This document shows, piece by piece, positions 8,421 through 16,322 of a stretch of DNA of 39,131 bases. Under the pieces are notes generated by a model that saw nothing but the letters and a program-made list of their open reading frames with translations, did no database searches and was not told the DNA's origin. Within the stretch, counting starts at the first letter, position 1. Every line of letters begins with the position of its first letter. Position numbers and translations under genes: made by a program. The stretch is from Betaproteobacteria bacterium (GTDB lineage Bacteria > Pseudomonadota > Gammaproteobacteria > Burkholderiales > Burkholderiaceae_C), in NCBI GenBank assembly GCA_009921265.1, contig RFYV01000028.1, positions 1-39,131 of the forward strand, read 5' to 3'.

Positions 8421-8493
8421 TTTAAAACAAATTGAACTTTTTTAAGAAAGAAACACTAAGGAGAGTCATCAATAAAAATAGAGAATATTAAAA

Positions 8494-8589
8494 ATGAATG
8501 AATTCTCTAAAAATTCCGTCATAAAAAAGGCTTTTGAAAAATTCAAAGAAGAAGAAAATAAAAAAAGCTGCTATTGCGAAATTTTTTAA
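8494..8589 (+). CDS. Possible 31-residue ORF with a CYC motif
   Basis: An ATG at 8494 opens 31 codons rich in Lys, Glu and Phe that end SCYCEIF, with TAA at 8587-8589. It fills an AT-rich gap between two convergent genes. A strong AAGGAGAG lies at 8458-8465, but 28 nt too far upstream to serve this ATG, and the frame is closed by TAA at 8473. Support is therefore limited to an open frame and the unusual composition. It may be chance or the 3' remnant of a decayed gene. Confidence 0.2.
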   Translation: MNEFSKNSVIKKAFEKFKEEENKKSCYCEIF

Positions 8590-8596
8590 ATCTCTT

Positions 8597-9019
8597 TTAT
8601 TTCTCCAAAATTTTCCTCATATAGTCAGGTATGGGTTTTGATTTTTGTGCAACAAAGTCAACCCATACCGTGGTTGCGCCACCTGCGGCGCAAATTACAT
8701 CGGGCGCGTCACTTTTAGCCATCGTGACCCATGTTTCAAATGAACTTGAACCTGGTTCGCTCACATACATTTGGGTGAGCACATCGCAAGGGTATTCAAA
8801 CTGTTTGTAAAAATTACAAAACGCATTGGCAATGACCATACCCTCACCTTGTGGATTGGGCGGAAAACCAATGCTATGGAACCAATCGATGCGCGCAACT
8901 TCCATGTAGCGAAAATAAGCGGCGTTATTGAGATGCCCCATTGCATCCATATCACCCCAGCGCATGGTAATCGTTGTCTCATAGACTAATTTTTTGTTTT
9001 CTGGTATCAAAATTTTCAT
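8597..9019 (-). CDS. Hot-dog acyl-CoA thioesterase (4HBT/YbgC-like)
   Basis: A 140-residue single hot-dog domain that hydrolyses acyl-CoA thioesters. The signature is WGDMDAMGHLNN at residues 21-32. Asp25 corresponds to the catalytic Asp of the YbgC/4-hydroxybenzoyl-CoA thioesterase type, and the following helix AAYFRYMEVAR is typical. The start MKILIPENKK is the only good one and faces the ETF-QO gene across an 87-nt divergent region. Substrate chain length cannot be read from sequence. Companion genes (ETF-QO, CoA-transferases) point to fatty or branched acyl-CoA metabolism. Confidence 0.85.
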   Translation of the reverse strand: MKILIPENKKLVYETTITMRWGDMDAMGHLNNAAYFRYMEVARIDWFHSIGFPPNPQGEGMVIANAFCNFYKQFEYPCDVLTQMYVSEPGSSSFETWVTMAKSDAPDVICAAGGATTVWVDFVAQKSKPIPDYMRKILEK

Positions 9020-9053
9020 AAGTGTGGGCTTTTTCTTTTCGGGAAAGTGAAAT

Positions 9054-9077
9054 CCAATGAGGGTTTAAAATCATTGG
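9054..9077. promoter_or_regulatory. Inverted repeat in divergent promoter region
   Basis: CCAATGA (9054-9060) and TCATTGG (9071-9077) form a perfect 7-bp inverted repeat with a 10-nt AT-rich spacer. It lies in the 87-nt gap between the thioesterase (-) and ETF-QO (+) starts. It may be an operator for one or both genes. It lacks a following T-run and is not a terminator for either direction. No regulator is encoded nearby. Confidence 0.35.
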
Positions 9078-9106
9078 CTAATTAAACATTCTAGTGAGAA
9101 ATCTGT

Positions 9107-10804
9107 ATGTCGCCACAAGAAATCATCGAACAGTTCGGGCCACGTGAATCCATGCCCTACGACGTGGTGGTCGTGGGAGGAGGTCCTGCTGGATTATCGA
9201 CTGCAATTCGTCTCAAGCAACGCGCCCAAGAAAAGGGCCAAGAGATCTCTGTGGTGGTACTCGAAAAAGGCTCGGAGCCTGGCGCTCATATTCTCTCCGG
9301 TGCCATCATGGACCCGATTTCCATCACCGAATTGTTTCCCAATTGGAGAGAGCTCGGCGCACCACTCAATCAACCCATCACCGAAGATGTTTTTTTAATG
9401 ACATCACAAAACGGATCGATGCGCGCTCCTAATTTTTTATTACCACCTTGCTTTAATAATCACGGGAACTACATCGTGAGCCTCGCCAACGTCACGCGGT
9501 GGTTGGCTCAGCAAGCAGAAAATCTAGGCGTTGAAATTTTTCCTGGATTCACGGCGGCTGAAGTTTTATTCAACGATGACGGCTCGGTTAAAGGTGTAGC
9601 AACGGGCAATATGGGCATTGGTAAAGACGCTCAACCCACAGACGCATTTCAATTGGGTATGGAGTTGCACGGCAAATACACCATCTTTGCTGAAGGTTCA
9701 CGTGGTCATTTGGGCAAACAACTCATCGCTCATTTCAAATTAGACGCTGGCAAAGATCCTCAAAGTTATGGCATCGGTATCAAAGAGTTGTGGGAGATTG
9801 ATCCACAACTTCACAAAGCAGGCATGGCATTGCACAGTGCAGGGTGGCCTTTGGAAGAAGACACCTATGGTGGATCGTTTTTGTATCACTTAGAAAACAA
9901 CCAAGTGGCCGTTGGTTTTGTAGTGGGCTTGGATTACAGCAATCCTTGGTTGAGTCCGTTTGAAGAATTTCAACGCTTTAAAACACATCCCGATATTCGC
10001 GCCATCTTCGAAGGCAACCCAGACAAAGGCATTGCAGCGGGCAAACGCATTGCATATGGTGCGCGCGCCATCACTGCTGGCGGTTTGCTGAGTTTGCCGC
10101 AAACGGTTTTTCCAGGCGGTGCTCTGGTTGGATGCGACGCGGGTTATCTCAACGCGAGTCGCATCAAAGGCAGTCATGCAGCGATTAAGACAGGAATGCT
10201 CGCGGCCGACGCCGCGTTTGATGCAATTGTTGCGGGCAGACAAAGCGATGAATTACACGACTATCCAAAAGCTTTTGAGGGCAGTTGGCTTTATGAAGAA
10301 CTTCACAAAGCCCGCAACTTCAAGCAATGGTTTAAAAAAGGCCGCACCGTTGGTACATTGATGACGGGCATCGAACAATTTGTGTTGCGCGGTCACATTC
10401 CATGGACGATTCATCGCCATGCACCCGATCACATGTATCTCAAACCTGCGGATGAATGCGAGCAAATCGTTTATCCCAAACCCGATGGAAAAATCACTTT
10501 CGATCGTTTGTCGAGTATTTTTATCAGCAACACCAATCACGAAGAAAATCAACCCGTACATCTCACACTCAAAGATGCGCAAGTACCTGTGATGCTCAAT
10601 CTTTCTAAATATGCAGGACCCGAAAGTCGCTACTGCCCTGCAGGTGTGTATGAGTTTGTTAAGAATGATGACAACAGCGATCGCTTGCAAATCAATGCAC
10701 AAAATTGCGTGCATTGCAAAACTTGCGACATCAAGGATCCATCGCAAAACATTGTGTGGGTCACGCCCGAGGGCGGTGGTGGGCCCAATTACGGCAGCAT
10801 GTAA
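9107..10804 (+). CDS. Electron transfer flavoprotein-ubiquinone oxidoreductase
   Basis: This 565-residue enzyme passes electrons from ETF to ubiquinone at the inner membrane. An FAD-binding Rossmann motif VVGGGPAGLS lies at about residues 22-31. The centre of the protein carries the family stretch GKYTIFAEGSRGHLGKQL. The C-terminus holds one [4Fe-4S] cluster with Cys510, Cys534, Cys537 and Cys540 (YCPAG and NCVHCKTCDIKDP), ending with the normal GGGGPNYGSM. Length is as expected for the full enzyme. It is transcribed alone and is followed by the riboswitch-controlled gcv genes. The neighbours suggest use in acyl-CoA or amino-acid oxidation. ETF subunits are not in the window. Confidence 0.95.
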   Translation: MSPQEIIEQFGPRESMPYDVVVVGGGPAGLSTAIRLKQRAQEKGQEISVVVLEKGSEPGAHILSGAIMDPISITELFPNWRELGAPLNQPITEDVFLMTSQNGSMRAPNFLLPPCFNNHGNYIVSLANVTRWLAQQAENLGVEIFPGFTAAEVLFNDDGSVKGVATGNMGIGKDAQPTDAFQLGMELHGKYTIFAEGSRGHLGKQLIAHFKLDAGKDPQSYGIGIKELWEIDPQLHKAGMALHSAGWPLEEDTYGGSFLYHLENNQVAVGFVVGLDYSNPWLSPFEEFQRFKTHPDIRAIFEGNPDKGIAAGKRIAYGARAITAGGLLSLPQTVFPGGALVGCDAGYLNASRIKGSHAAIKTGMLAADAAFDAIVAGRQSDELHDYPKAFEGSWLYEELHKARNFKQWFKKGRTVGTLMTGIEQFVLRGHIPWTIHRHAPDHMYLKPADECEQIVYPKPDGKITFDRLSSIFISNTNHEENQPVHLTLKDAQVPVMLNLSKYAGPESRYCPAGVYEFVKNDDNSDRLQINAQNCVHCKTCDIKDPSQNIVWVTPEGGGGPNYGSM

Positions 10805-10844
10805 AAAATTTATTTTTCCATTCTTATTGGCTGCAATCTGAATG

Positions 10845-10850
10845 TAGAAT
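10845..10850 (+). promoter_or_regulatory. -10 element for the gcv transcript
   Basis: TAGAAT at 10845-10850, preceded by TG at 10843-10844 (extended -10 character), would start transcription near 10856, exactly at the 5' strand of the first aptamer's P1 stem. A weak -35 (TTCTTA, 10821-10826) lies 18 nt upstream. Confidence 0.4.
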
Positions 10851-10854
10851 ATTT

Positions 10855-11018
10855 ATATCAGGAGAGAGTCGCACAACGACCGCCAAAGGCTGAACGCTTA
10901 GGCAAAAGGACTGATATTTTTTAACTCTGTTGGAGAGAGATACCCCCAGAGAGTATCCACCGAAGGGGCAAGTCGCTGATTTTTCAGCTTTGAATCTCTC
11001 AGGTAAAGCGGTCAACAG
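10855..11018 (+). ncRNA. Tandem glycine riboswitch (gcvT type)
   Basis: Two aptamers in tandem precede gcvT. Aptamer 1 (10855-10917) is closed by ATATCAG (10855-10861) pairing perfectly with CTGATAT (10911-10917) and contains GGAGAG and the core AGGCAAAAGGACTGA. Aptamer 2 (10927-11018) is closed by CTGTTG (10927-10932) with CAACAG (11013-11018) and carries the consensus GGAGAGA, CCGAAGGGGCAA and CTCTCAGGTAAA. The linker is only 9 nt. Aptamer 1 is short (63 nt against 92 nt), with a reduced P3 arm. In this class glycine normally turns the genes on. No T-run terminator follows, so control at the ribosome site near 11056-11059 is more likely. Confidence 0.93.
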
Positions 11019-11066
11019 GGTTCCCAGTGGCAAGAGGGTTGGCGCTGATACACATGGAGCCCTCGC

Positions 11067-12167
11067 TTGTCTGACACCGCCCTTCTTCAAACACCACTGC
11101 ATCATTTACACACCCAATTGGGCGCTCGCATGGTTGCATTTGCGGATTACAGCATGTCCGTTCAATACCCACTGGGCCTCATGGCTGAACACAAACACAC
11201 GCGCAACGATGCTGGTTTATTTGATGTATCTCAAATGGGTCAACTTCGATTGCACGGAAAAAATGCAGCGACTACACTTGAAACACTGGTCCCCATGGAC
11301 GTTGTTGGTTTAGGCGTTGGCAAACAACGCTACGGTTTGTTACTCAACGAACAAGGCGGCATCATGGACGATTTGATGTTTGTCAATCAAGGAGATGATA
11401 TTTTTATTGTCGTTAACGGTGCTTGCAAAGCGCAAGACATGGCACACATTCAATCGCACATCGGTCATTTATGCGGTGTGATCCCAATGCCAGAGCGTGC
11501 CTTGTTGGCGTTACAAGGACCGCAATCGGCCAACGCATTATCCGAATTCATACCCAATGTATCGCGTTTGGTTTTTATGACGGGCGCCCATTTTCAATGG
11601 CGTTCTTGTGATTTGTTTATCACGCGAAGCGGTTACACGGGTGAAGATGGGTTTGAAATTTCGATTGATGAACAACATGCATCTGATTTTGTTCAAGCGT
11701 TGATTGAGTTACAGCAAGTAAAAGCCATTGGTTTGGGTGCGCGCAATTCTTTACGGCTCGAAACAAGTTTGTGTTTGTATGGCAATGACATTGATACGCT
11801 CACCACACCCGTTGAGGCACAACTGCAATGGGCTTTACAAAAAGTACGTCGCTCAGGTGGCGAGCTTGAGGGCGGCTATTTAGGTGCGCAAAAGGTGTTG
11901 GCACAACTTGATGCTGCAAGCGCCCTGCAAGGCCAACGCGTGGGTCTTGTTTCACAAGAGCTTATTCCTGTTCGAGAACACGTCGAATTGCAAGAACTGC
12001 ATGGCAATCGCATTGGCGAAATCACCAGCGGCCTGTTAGAACCTACCGTGGATACACCCATCGCCATGGGTTATGTCACACCATCTCAATCACAATTGGG
12101 AAATACCGTGTACGCGATGGTGCGAGGCAAAGCGGTCAACATGGTGGTAAGCACCATGCCGTTTTAA
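11067..12167 (+). CDS. gcvT: Glycine cleavage system T protein (aminomethyltransferase)
   Basis: This 366-residue protein takes the aminomethyl group from lipoylated GcvH and makes methylene-tetrahydrofolate and ammonia. The start is TTG at 11067, placed 7 nt after GGAG (11056-11059). The protein then begins with the expected [10 protein letters not shown] and [15 protein letters not shown], the folate-binding [12 protein letters not shown] and [11 protein letters not shown] are conserved and intact. The ATG at 11054 is in another frame and closes after six codons. The gene follows a tandem glycine riboswitch and precedes gcvH by 53 nt. Because gcvP downstream is broken, T and H would need a P protein encoded elsewhere to form a working system. 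Confidence 0.94.
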   Translation: MSDTALLQTPLHHLHTQLGARMVAFADYSMSVQYPLGLMAEHKHTRNDAGLFDVSQMGQLRLHGKNAATTLETLVPMDVVGLGVGKQRYGLLLNEQGGIMDDLMFVNQGDDIFIVVNGACKAQDMAHIQSHIGHLCGVIPMPERALLALQGPQSANALSEFIPNVSRLVFMTGAHFQWRSCDLFITRSGYTGEDGFEISIDEQHASDFVQALIELQQVKAIGLGARNSLRLETSLCLYGNDIDTLTTPVEAQLQWALQKVRRSGGELEGGYLGAQKVLAQLDAASALQGQRVGLVSQELIPVREHVELQELHGNRIGEITSGLLEPTVDTPIAMGYVTPSQSQLGNTVYAMVRGKAVNMVVSTMPF

Positions 12168-12220
12168 CCCACTCGGTATTTCAGAGACTGATTCAATTTT
12201 TTTATTGCAAAGGAAAACAG

Positions 12221-12586
12221 ATGTCCATTAAATACACACAAGAACACGAATGGTTGCTCATCGATGGCACACACGCTACGGTTGGCATCACACACCATGC
12301 ACAAGATGCACTCGGAGACGTGGTGTTTGTGGAGTTACCCGAAGTAGGTGCCACGTTTGAGCAAGGCGCTGTGGCGGGTGTTGTCGAATCGGTCAAAGCC
12401 GCTGCCGATGTTTACATGCCCATCAGTGGTGAGGTCACCGAAGTGAACGAAGCCTTAAGAGACGATCCTTCGCTAGCTAACACAGACCCTTTAGGTGCGG
12501 GATGGTTTTTCAAAATCACGCTATCCAATCCAGAACAACTCGCCGATTTGATGGACGAAGTCAGCTATCAAAAACTCATCGCTTAA
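12221..12586 (+). CDS. gcvH: Glycine cleavage system H protein
   Basis: Lipoyl carrier protein of 121 residues. The lipoylated Lys59 sits in [12 protein letters not shown], and EHEWL at the N-terminus and GAGWFFKI near the C-terminus are standard. AAAGGA about 7 nt before the ATG is a good ribosome site. It is intact in length and sequence. Besides glycine cleavage, H protein can be the entry point for lipoate transfer to other complexes, which may explain why it survives next to a decayed gcvP. Confidence 0.95.
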   Translation: MSIKYTQEHEWLLIDGTHATVGITHHAQDALGDVVFVELPEVGATFEQGAVAGVVESVKAAADVYMPISGEVTEVNEALRDDPSLANTDPLGAGWFFKITLSNPEQLADLMDEVSYQKLIA

Positions 12587-12613
12587 CCCTTTGATTGATT
12601 GAAAGACTTGCAC

Positions 12614-13060
12614 ATGTTGATACCCTCTGCAAAACCGTTGCAAGAATTAGAAAACTCAAATTAATTCAAAGCGCAACACATTGGACTGAGTGCCGACGAT
12701 GAAGCGCAGATGCTTGGCATTGTTGGACAAGCTTCACGTCGTGCATTAATAGAAAAAATTGTGCCCGCCAATATTGCCAGATCGATGGGTATGCAATTGT
12801 CCGAGCCGATTACAGAGGCGCAAGCGTTGGCGCAGTTAAAAGAAATAGCGTCACACAATCAGGTTCTAAAAAGTTTTATTAGTCAAGGCTATTACGGCAC
12901 ACACACGCCAACGGTTATCTTGCGCAATATTTTAGAAAACCCAGCTTGGTACACCGCATACACACCGTATCAAGCAGAGATCAGTCAAGGGCGCATGGAG
13001 GCATTGGTTAATTTTCAAACGATGGTGTGCGATTTAACGGCAATGCCGATTAGCGAATAG
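12614..13060 (+). pseudogene. gcvP: gcvP remnant (glycine decarboxylase P protein), nonsense and truncated
   Basis: One reading frame from ATG 12614 to TAG 13060 matches only the first ~145 residues of P protein, normally about 950. An in-frame TAA at 12662-12664 interrupts it after 16 codons. Both sides are homologous: PLQELEN before, and [22 protein letters not shown] and [19 protein letters not shown] after. Homology stops at DLTAMPIS, where P proteins continue into the catalytic part, and a TAG follows two codons later. The PLP lysine and nearly all of the enzyme are gone. The remnant's end overlaps the aminotransferase gene by 11 nt, so a deletion joined the two. The rest of gcvP is not in the window. 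Confidence 0.9.
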
Positions 13061-14249
13061 CCTTACCCAATCGAGCCATCCCCTCATTGATTTTGGCTTC
13101 ATCGGCGGTTGCAAAACTCAATCGCAAGGTGCTGTGGTCGGGCTTGTCCGCAAAAAACGGTACGCCTGGCACAAAGGCCACGCCTTGATCGATGGCGAGT
13201 TTGGCAAACGCAGTGCCATCCTGTATGGCGCCATTTTTTCCTGTTAATCGCGCCCAAAAAAACAATCCACCTTGCGGTTGCGTGTAACTGATGGCGTCGC
13301 CCAATTCGCGTTGCAAAGCTTTATGCATAGCATTGGCGCGTTTGGCATAAACGTCTCGCACGTGATCCAAAGTTGCTGGCATGCGCCCTGATAGCAAATA
13401 TTGATTGGCCGTGGCTTGTGCAAATGTCGATGTGTGTGCATCGCTAAATTGTTTGCACATGGTGGCCTTGGCCAACAACTCTGCAGGTGCAATCATCCAA
13501 CCCACACGCAAACCAGGGCTCAACACTTTACTTAAACTGCCGCAATACACCAAATAATCTCTGCTGCCTGGCACTTGATCACTCAATGACAACATGGAGG
13601 GGGGTGGCGCCGATCCAAAATACAAATCGCCATACGGATCGTCTTCAACAATTAATATTTTGTATTGAACTGCAAGTTTTAAAATTTTTAAACGTCGCTC
13701 TAAACTGAGTGTGGCGCCACTGGGGTTACCAAAAGTTGGAATTAAATAAACCAATTTGGGATTGTGCTCGGTCATCATTTGTTCGAGCACATCGACTTTG
13801 ACACCATGTTCGTCAATCGGCACGCCCATCACCTGCGGTCCATACAACCGAAAGCATTGAATGGTGGCCAAAAAAGTTGGCGCTTCAACCAACACCTTGT
13901 CGGTGGGGTCGAGCATGGTTTTGCCGATCAAATCAAGCGCTTGCTGACTTCCCGTGGTCACAATCAATCCATCGGACTTTAAATCTTTGACACCCTTGTC
14001 GGCCATGAACTGTGCAATGGCCTCACGCAGGGGGTTAAAACCCTCTGTGGCGCCGTATTGAAGGGCCGCACCTGCGTCGTCCTTAAGGGCCTTGGCGCTG
14101 GCTTGGGCGATACCTTCGACGTCGAACATGGCGCTATCGGGGAAGCCTCCCGCAAAGCTGATGATGCCGGGTTTACCCAGTAATTTGAAAAGCTCGCGAA
14201 TGGCGGAGGTTTCGACGTTGCCCAATCGTTGTGAAAAAGGAAGACTCAT
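13050..14249 (-). CDS. PLP-dependent aminotransferase (class I/II fold, 2-aminoadipate/valine-type)
   Basis: A 399-residue fold-type I aminotransferase without an N-terminal HTH, so it is an enzyme and not a MocR regulator. The Schiff-base lysine is Lys241 in [16 protein letters not shown]; Asn175 (FGNPSG) and [11 protein letters not shown] (201-211, with the cofactor Asp and Tyr) are in place. The N-terminal [11 protein letters not shown] motif is typical of the LysN / 2-aminoadipate transaminase group. The substrate is uncertain. The gene is divergent from nth (47-nt gap). Its 3' end overlaps the truncated gcvP, so its last few codons could have been altered by that deletion; the C-terminus MARLGKAIR nevertheless looks complete. 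Confidence 0.9.
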   Translation of the reverse strand: MSLPFSQRLGNVETSAIRELFKLLGKPGIISFAGGFPDSAMFDVEGIAQASAKALKDDAGAALQYGATEGFNPLREAIAQFMADKGVKDLKSDGLIVTTGSQQALDLIGKTMLDPTDKVLVEAPTFLATIQCFRLYGPQVMGVPIDEHGVKVDVLEQMMTEHNPKLVYLIPTFGNPSGATLSLERRLKILKLAVQYKILIVEDDPYGDLYFGSAPPPSMLSLSDQVPGSRDYLVYCGSLSKVLSPGLRVGWMIAPAELLAKATMCKQFSDAHTSTFAQATANQYLLSGRMPATLDHVRDVYAKRANAMHKALQRELGDAISYTQPQGGLFFWARLTGKNGAIQDGTAFAKLAIDQGVAFVPGVPFFADKPDHSTLRLSFATADEAKINEGMARLGKAIR

Positions 14250-14296
14250 GATTTTTTGCTAGAAGTATGGTGACATTCCTGATATGGTAACGCCTC

Positions 14297-14941
14297 ATGA
14301 ACTCCAAACAAATTGAAGGCTTTTTTGCCACCCTACAGCTGGCTAATTCCCAACCCAATACAGAATTGGAATACACCACCGTATTTGAGCTGCTTAGCGC
14401 TGTGTTGTTAAGTGCGCAAGCCACCGATGTGAGCGTCAACAAAGCGACAAGAAAATTGTTTCCAATTGCCAATACGCCACAAGCGATATTAAATTTAGGT
14501 ATCGATCGCTTGGAGTCGCACATCAAAACCATTGGACTTTACAAAAGCAAAGCCAAGCATTGGATGCAAACCTGCCAAATATTGATTGATCAACACCAAT
14601 CGCAAGTGCCGCGAACGCGCGAAGCTTTAGAGGATTTGCCAGGAGTGGGTAGAAAAACCGCTAATGTCGTGCTCAACGTTGCATTTGGTGAACCCACGAT
14701 GGCAGTGGATACGCATATTTTTAGGGTGGGTAATCGAACGGGTTTGGCGCTAGGAAAAACGCCCTACGATGTTGAGATGAAATTGCTCAAACGCATTCCA
14801 AAAAAATATTTGGTCGACGCGCATCACTGGTTGATTTTGCTTGGGCGATACGTGTGCCAAGCACGCAAGCCCCAATGCTGGCAATGTCATGTGAGTGCGT
14901 ATTGCAGTTATAAGCCCAAAGAGGTGCAGCCCAGTGCCTGA
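14297..14941 (+). CDS. nth: Endonuclease III
   Basis: Base-excision-repair DNA glycosylase/AP lyase of 214 residues that removes oxidised pyrimidines. The helix-hairpin-helix LPGVGRKTANV carries catalytic Lys120, and Asp138 is in AVDTHIFR. The C-terminal [4Fe-4S] cluster ligands are Cys187, Cys194, Cys197 and Cys203 (C-x6-C-x2-C-x5-C). All six positions coincide with the E. coli numbering, so the protein is complete and the start is sound. Its end overlaps the DUF2783 gene by 8 nt, suggesting translational coupling. Confidence 0.97.
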   Translation: MNSKQIEGFFATLQLANSQPNTELEYTTVFELLSAVLLSAQATDVSVNKATRKLFPIANTPQAILNLGIDRLESHIKTIGLYKSKAKHWMQTCQILIDQHQSQVPRTREALEDLPGVGRKTANVVLNVAFGEPTMAVDTHIFRVGNRTGLALGKTPYDVEMKLLKRIPKKYLVDAHHWLILLGRYVCQARKPQCWQCHVSAYCSYKPKEVQPSA

Positions 14942-15179
14942 AGAGCTCGAACTCAAACCCAACTTTCATGCCCGCGGTGAATTACCCGTGGGTGCTTATG
15001 AGCCTGGTGATGAATTTTATGAATGCTTATTGGATGCGCACGAAGGTATGACTGAAGAACAAAGTCAGATGTTCAATGCACGATTGATTTTGGTATTGGC
15101 CAATCAGATCGGCGATTTATCCGTTCTCAAACAAGCCATCGCAGTTTCACGTGAAGATATCTTCAACTCAAAAACCTAA
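14934..15179 (+). CDS. DUF2783 family small protein
   Basis: An 81-residue acidic protein that resembles DUF2783: LKPNFHARGELP, DEFYECLLDAHEGMTEEQS and NARLILVLANQIGDL. GTG at 14934 is chosen as start because GAGGTG lies at 14921-14926. A longer frame from 14895 lies wholly inside nth and would add a sequence unlike the family. The gene overlaps nth by 8 nt at its start and the convergent CoA-transferase gene by 12 nt at its end. The family is of unknown function. The pairing with nth is probably positional, though coupling by overlap is seen. Confidence 0.8.
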   Translation: MPEELELKPNFHARGELPVGAYEPGDEFYECLLDAHEGMTEEQSQMFNARLILVLANQIGDLSVLKQAIAVSREDIFNSKT

Positions 15180-16322
15180 TTCTTGAAGAATCGCTGCAGT
15201 GTGTTGACCCACATGGGGTATCGCATCCATGCGCGCTTCAAAACCGTCGTGTTGTCCTGGTGGCAACAAAGCGGGCAAGGGTCCAACTGATGAGCCCACT
15301 TCTCGCCAACGATTGCGCGCTTGCAATTGCGGATGCGTCCACAGATCTGAAATTTGATTGACCTTGGCGTTGGCAATTTGTGCTTTTTCAAGCCGCTCTA
15401 AAACTTGTAGCGTGGTGAGCTTAGCAAAAACTTGCAAAATAATTTGTTTGAGTTCTTGTCGATTGGCGTTTCGCAAAGTGCCGGTGTTAAATCTGGAGTT
15501 CGTTGCAAGATTAGATTGCTCCAACACATGCTCACAAAACAAAGCCCATTCGCGTTCGTTTTGAATACCGAGCATCACTTCTTGATGGTCACCCACAGCA
15601 AACGGGCCGTAGGGATAAATGGTGGCGTGCGACGCTGAACTTCTAGGCGGTGGTGGCGCGCCATCCATAGCGTAATACATCGGGAAACCCATCCACTCGG
15701 TGAGTGACTCCAACATTGACACATCGATATGCGCGCCCTCGCCTGTTTTATCGCGTTGAATAATGGCCGCCAAAATATTGCTATACGCATACATACCAGC
15801 AGAAATATCAGCAATGGAATTGCCTGATTTAACAGGTGTATCGGGTGTGCCAGTGACGCTCAAATAAGCGGCCTCACTTTGAATTAATAAATCGTATGCT
15901 TTTTTGTCTCGGTAAGGACCGTCTTGCCCATAACCAGAAATATCACAAATGATTAAACGGGGGTATTTTTTCCTGAGCGTGTTTGTATCTATTCCCATTC
16001 GTGCGGTGGCCCCTGGTGCCAAATTTTGAACCAACACATCGGCACGCGCGATTAAACGATCGAGTACTTGTAAATCGTGCGTATCTTTTAAATCCAAACA
16101 CAAACTTTCTTTGGATCGATTGACCCACACAAAGTGTGACGCCAAACCACGCGCGCGTTCGTCGTATGCGCGCGCAAAATCACCCACCACAGGTCGCTCA
16201 ACTTTGATCACGCGCGCACCCATATCGGCCAAATGACGCGTGCACAAAGGCGCGGCGATGGCGTGCTCCAACGCAACAACCGTGATGTGATCCAAGGGAC
16301 GTGTAGTTTGTGATTGACTCAT
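15168..16322 (-). CDS. Class III (CaiB/BaiF) CoA-transferase
   Basis: A 384-residue family III CoA-transferase. The start is ATG 16322 (MSQSQTTRPLDH), which forms an ATGA overlap with the upstream dehydratase gene; the 18-codon longer frame lies inside that gene. The N-terminal ALEHAIAAPLCTRHLADMGARVIKVER-type stretch is standard, and the catalytic Asp is Asp172 in SIADISAGMYA, with AYDLLIQSE before it. It shares only family-level features with Frc at 30472. It lacks the GGGQ loop of Frc, so an oxalate role is unlikely. The paired FAS1-like dehydratase suggests a mesaconyl-, itaconyl- or citramalyl-CoA type substrate. It ends a run of co-directional genes that begins at the cobalamin riboswitch. 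Confidence 0.88.
   Translation of the reverse strand: MSQSQTTRPLDHITVVALEHAIAAPLCTRHLADMGARVIKVERPVVGDFARAYDERARGLASHFVWVNRSKESLCLDLKDTHDLQVLDRLIARADVLVQNLAPGATARMGIDTNTLRKKYPRLIICDISGYGQDGPYRDKKAYDLLIQSEAAYLSVTGTPDTPVKSGNSIADISAGMYAYSNILAAIIQRDKTGEGAHIDVSMLESLTEWMGFPMYYAMDGAPPPPRSSASHATIYPYGPFAVGDHQEVMLGIQNEREWALFCEHVLEQSNLATNSRFNTGTLRNANRQELKQIILQVFAKLTTLQVLERLEKAQIANAKVNQISDLWTHPQLQARNRWREVGSSVGPLPALLPPGQHDGFEARMDAIPHVGQHTAAILQELGF

Noticed and set aside
11054-11074. ATG 11054 as the gcvT start
   Set aside because: It is out of frame with gcvT and closes after six codons. A regulatory uORF is possible but unsupported.
10930-11313. A 127-residue open frame across the riboswitch and gcvT start
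   Set aside because: It overlaps the structured RNA and reads gcvT in the wrong frame; it has no recognisable protein features.
12662-12664. The TAA in gcvP as a recoded or suppressed codon
   Set aside because: TAA is not a recoding signal for selenocysteine or pyrrolysine, and the gene is also truncated downstream, so decay explains both.
12710-13060. A separate 116-residue gene starting at ATG 12710
   Set aside because: Its sequence is collinear with P protein and in frame with the segment before the TAA, so it is the same remnant.
13050-14249. MocR/GntR-type transcription regulator
   Set aside because: It has only the aminotransferase domain; no N-terminal winged helix is encoded in frame upstream.
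15168-16322. A second formyl-CoA:oxalate CoA-transferase
   Set aside because: It lacks the GGGQ loop and is paired with a dehydratase in another operon.
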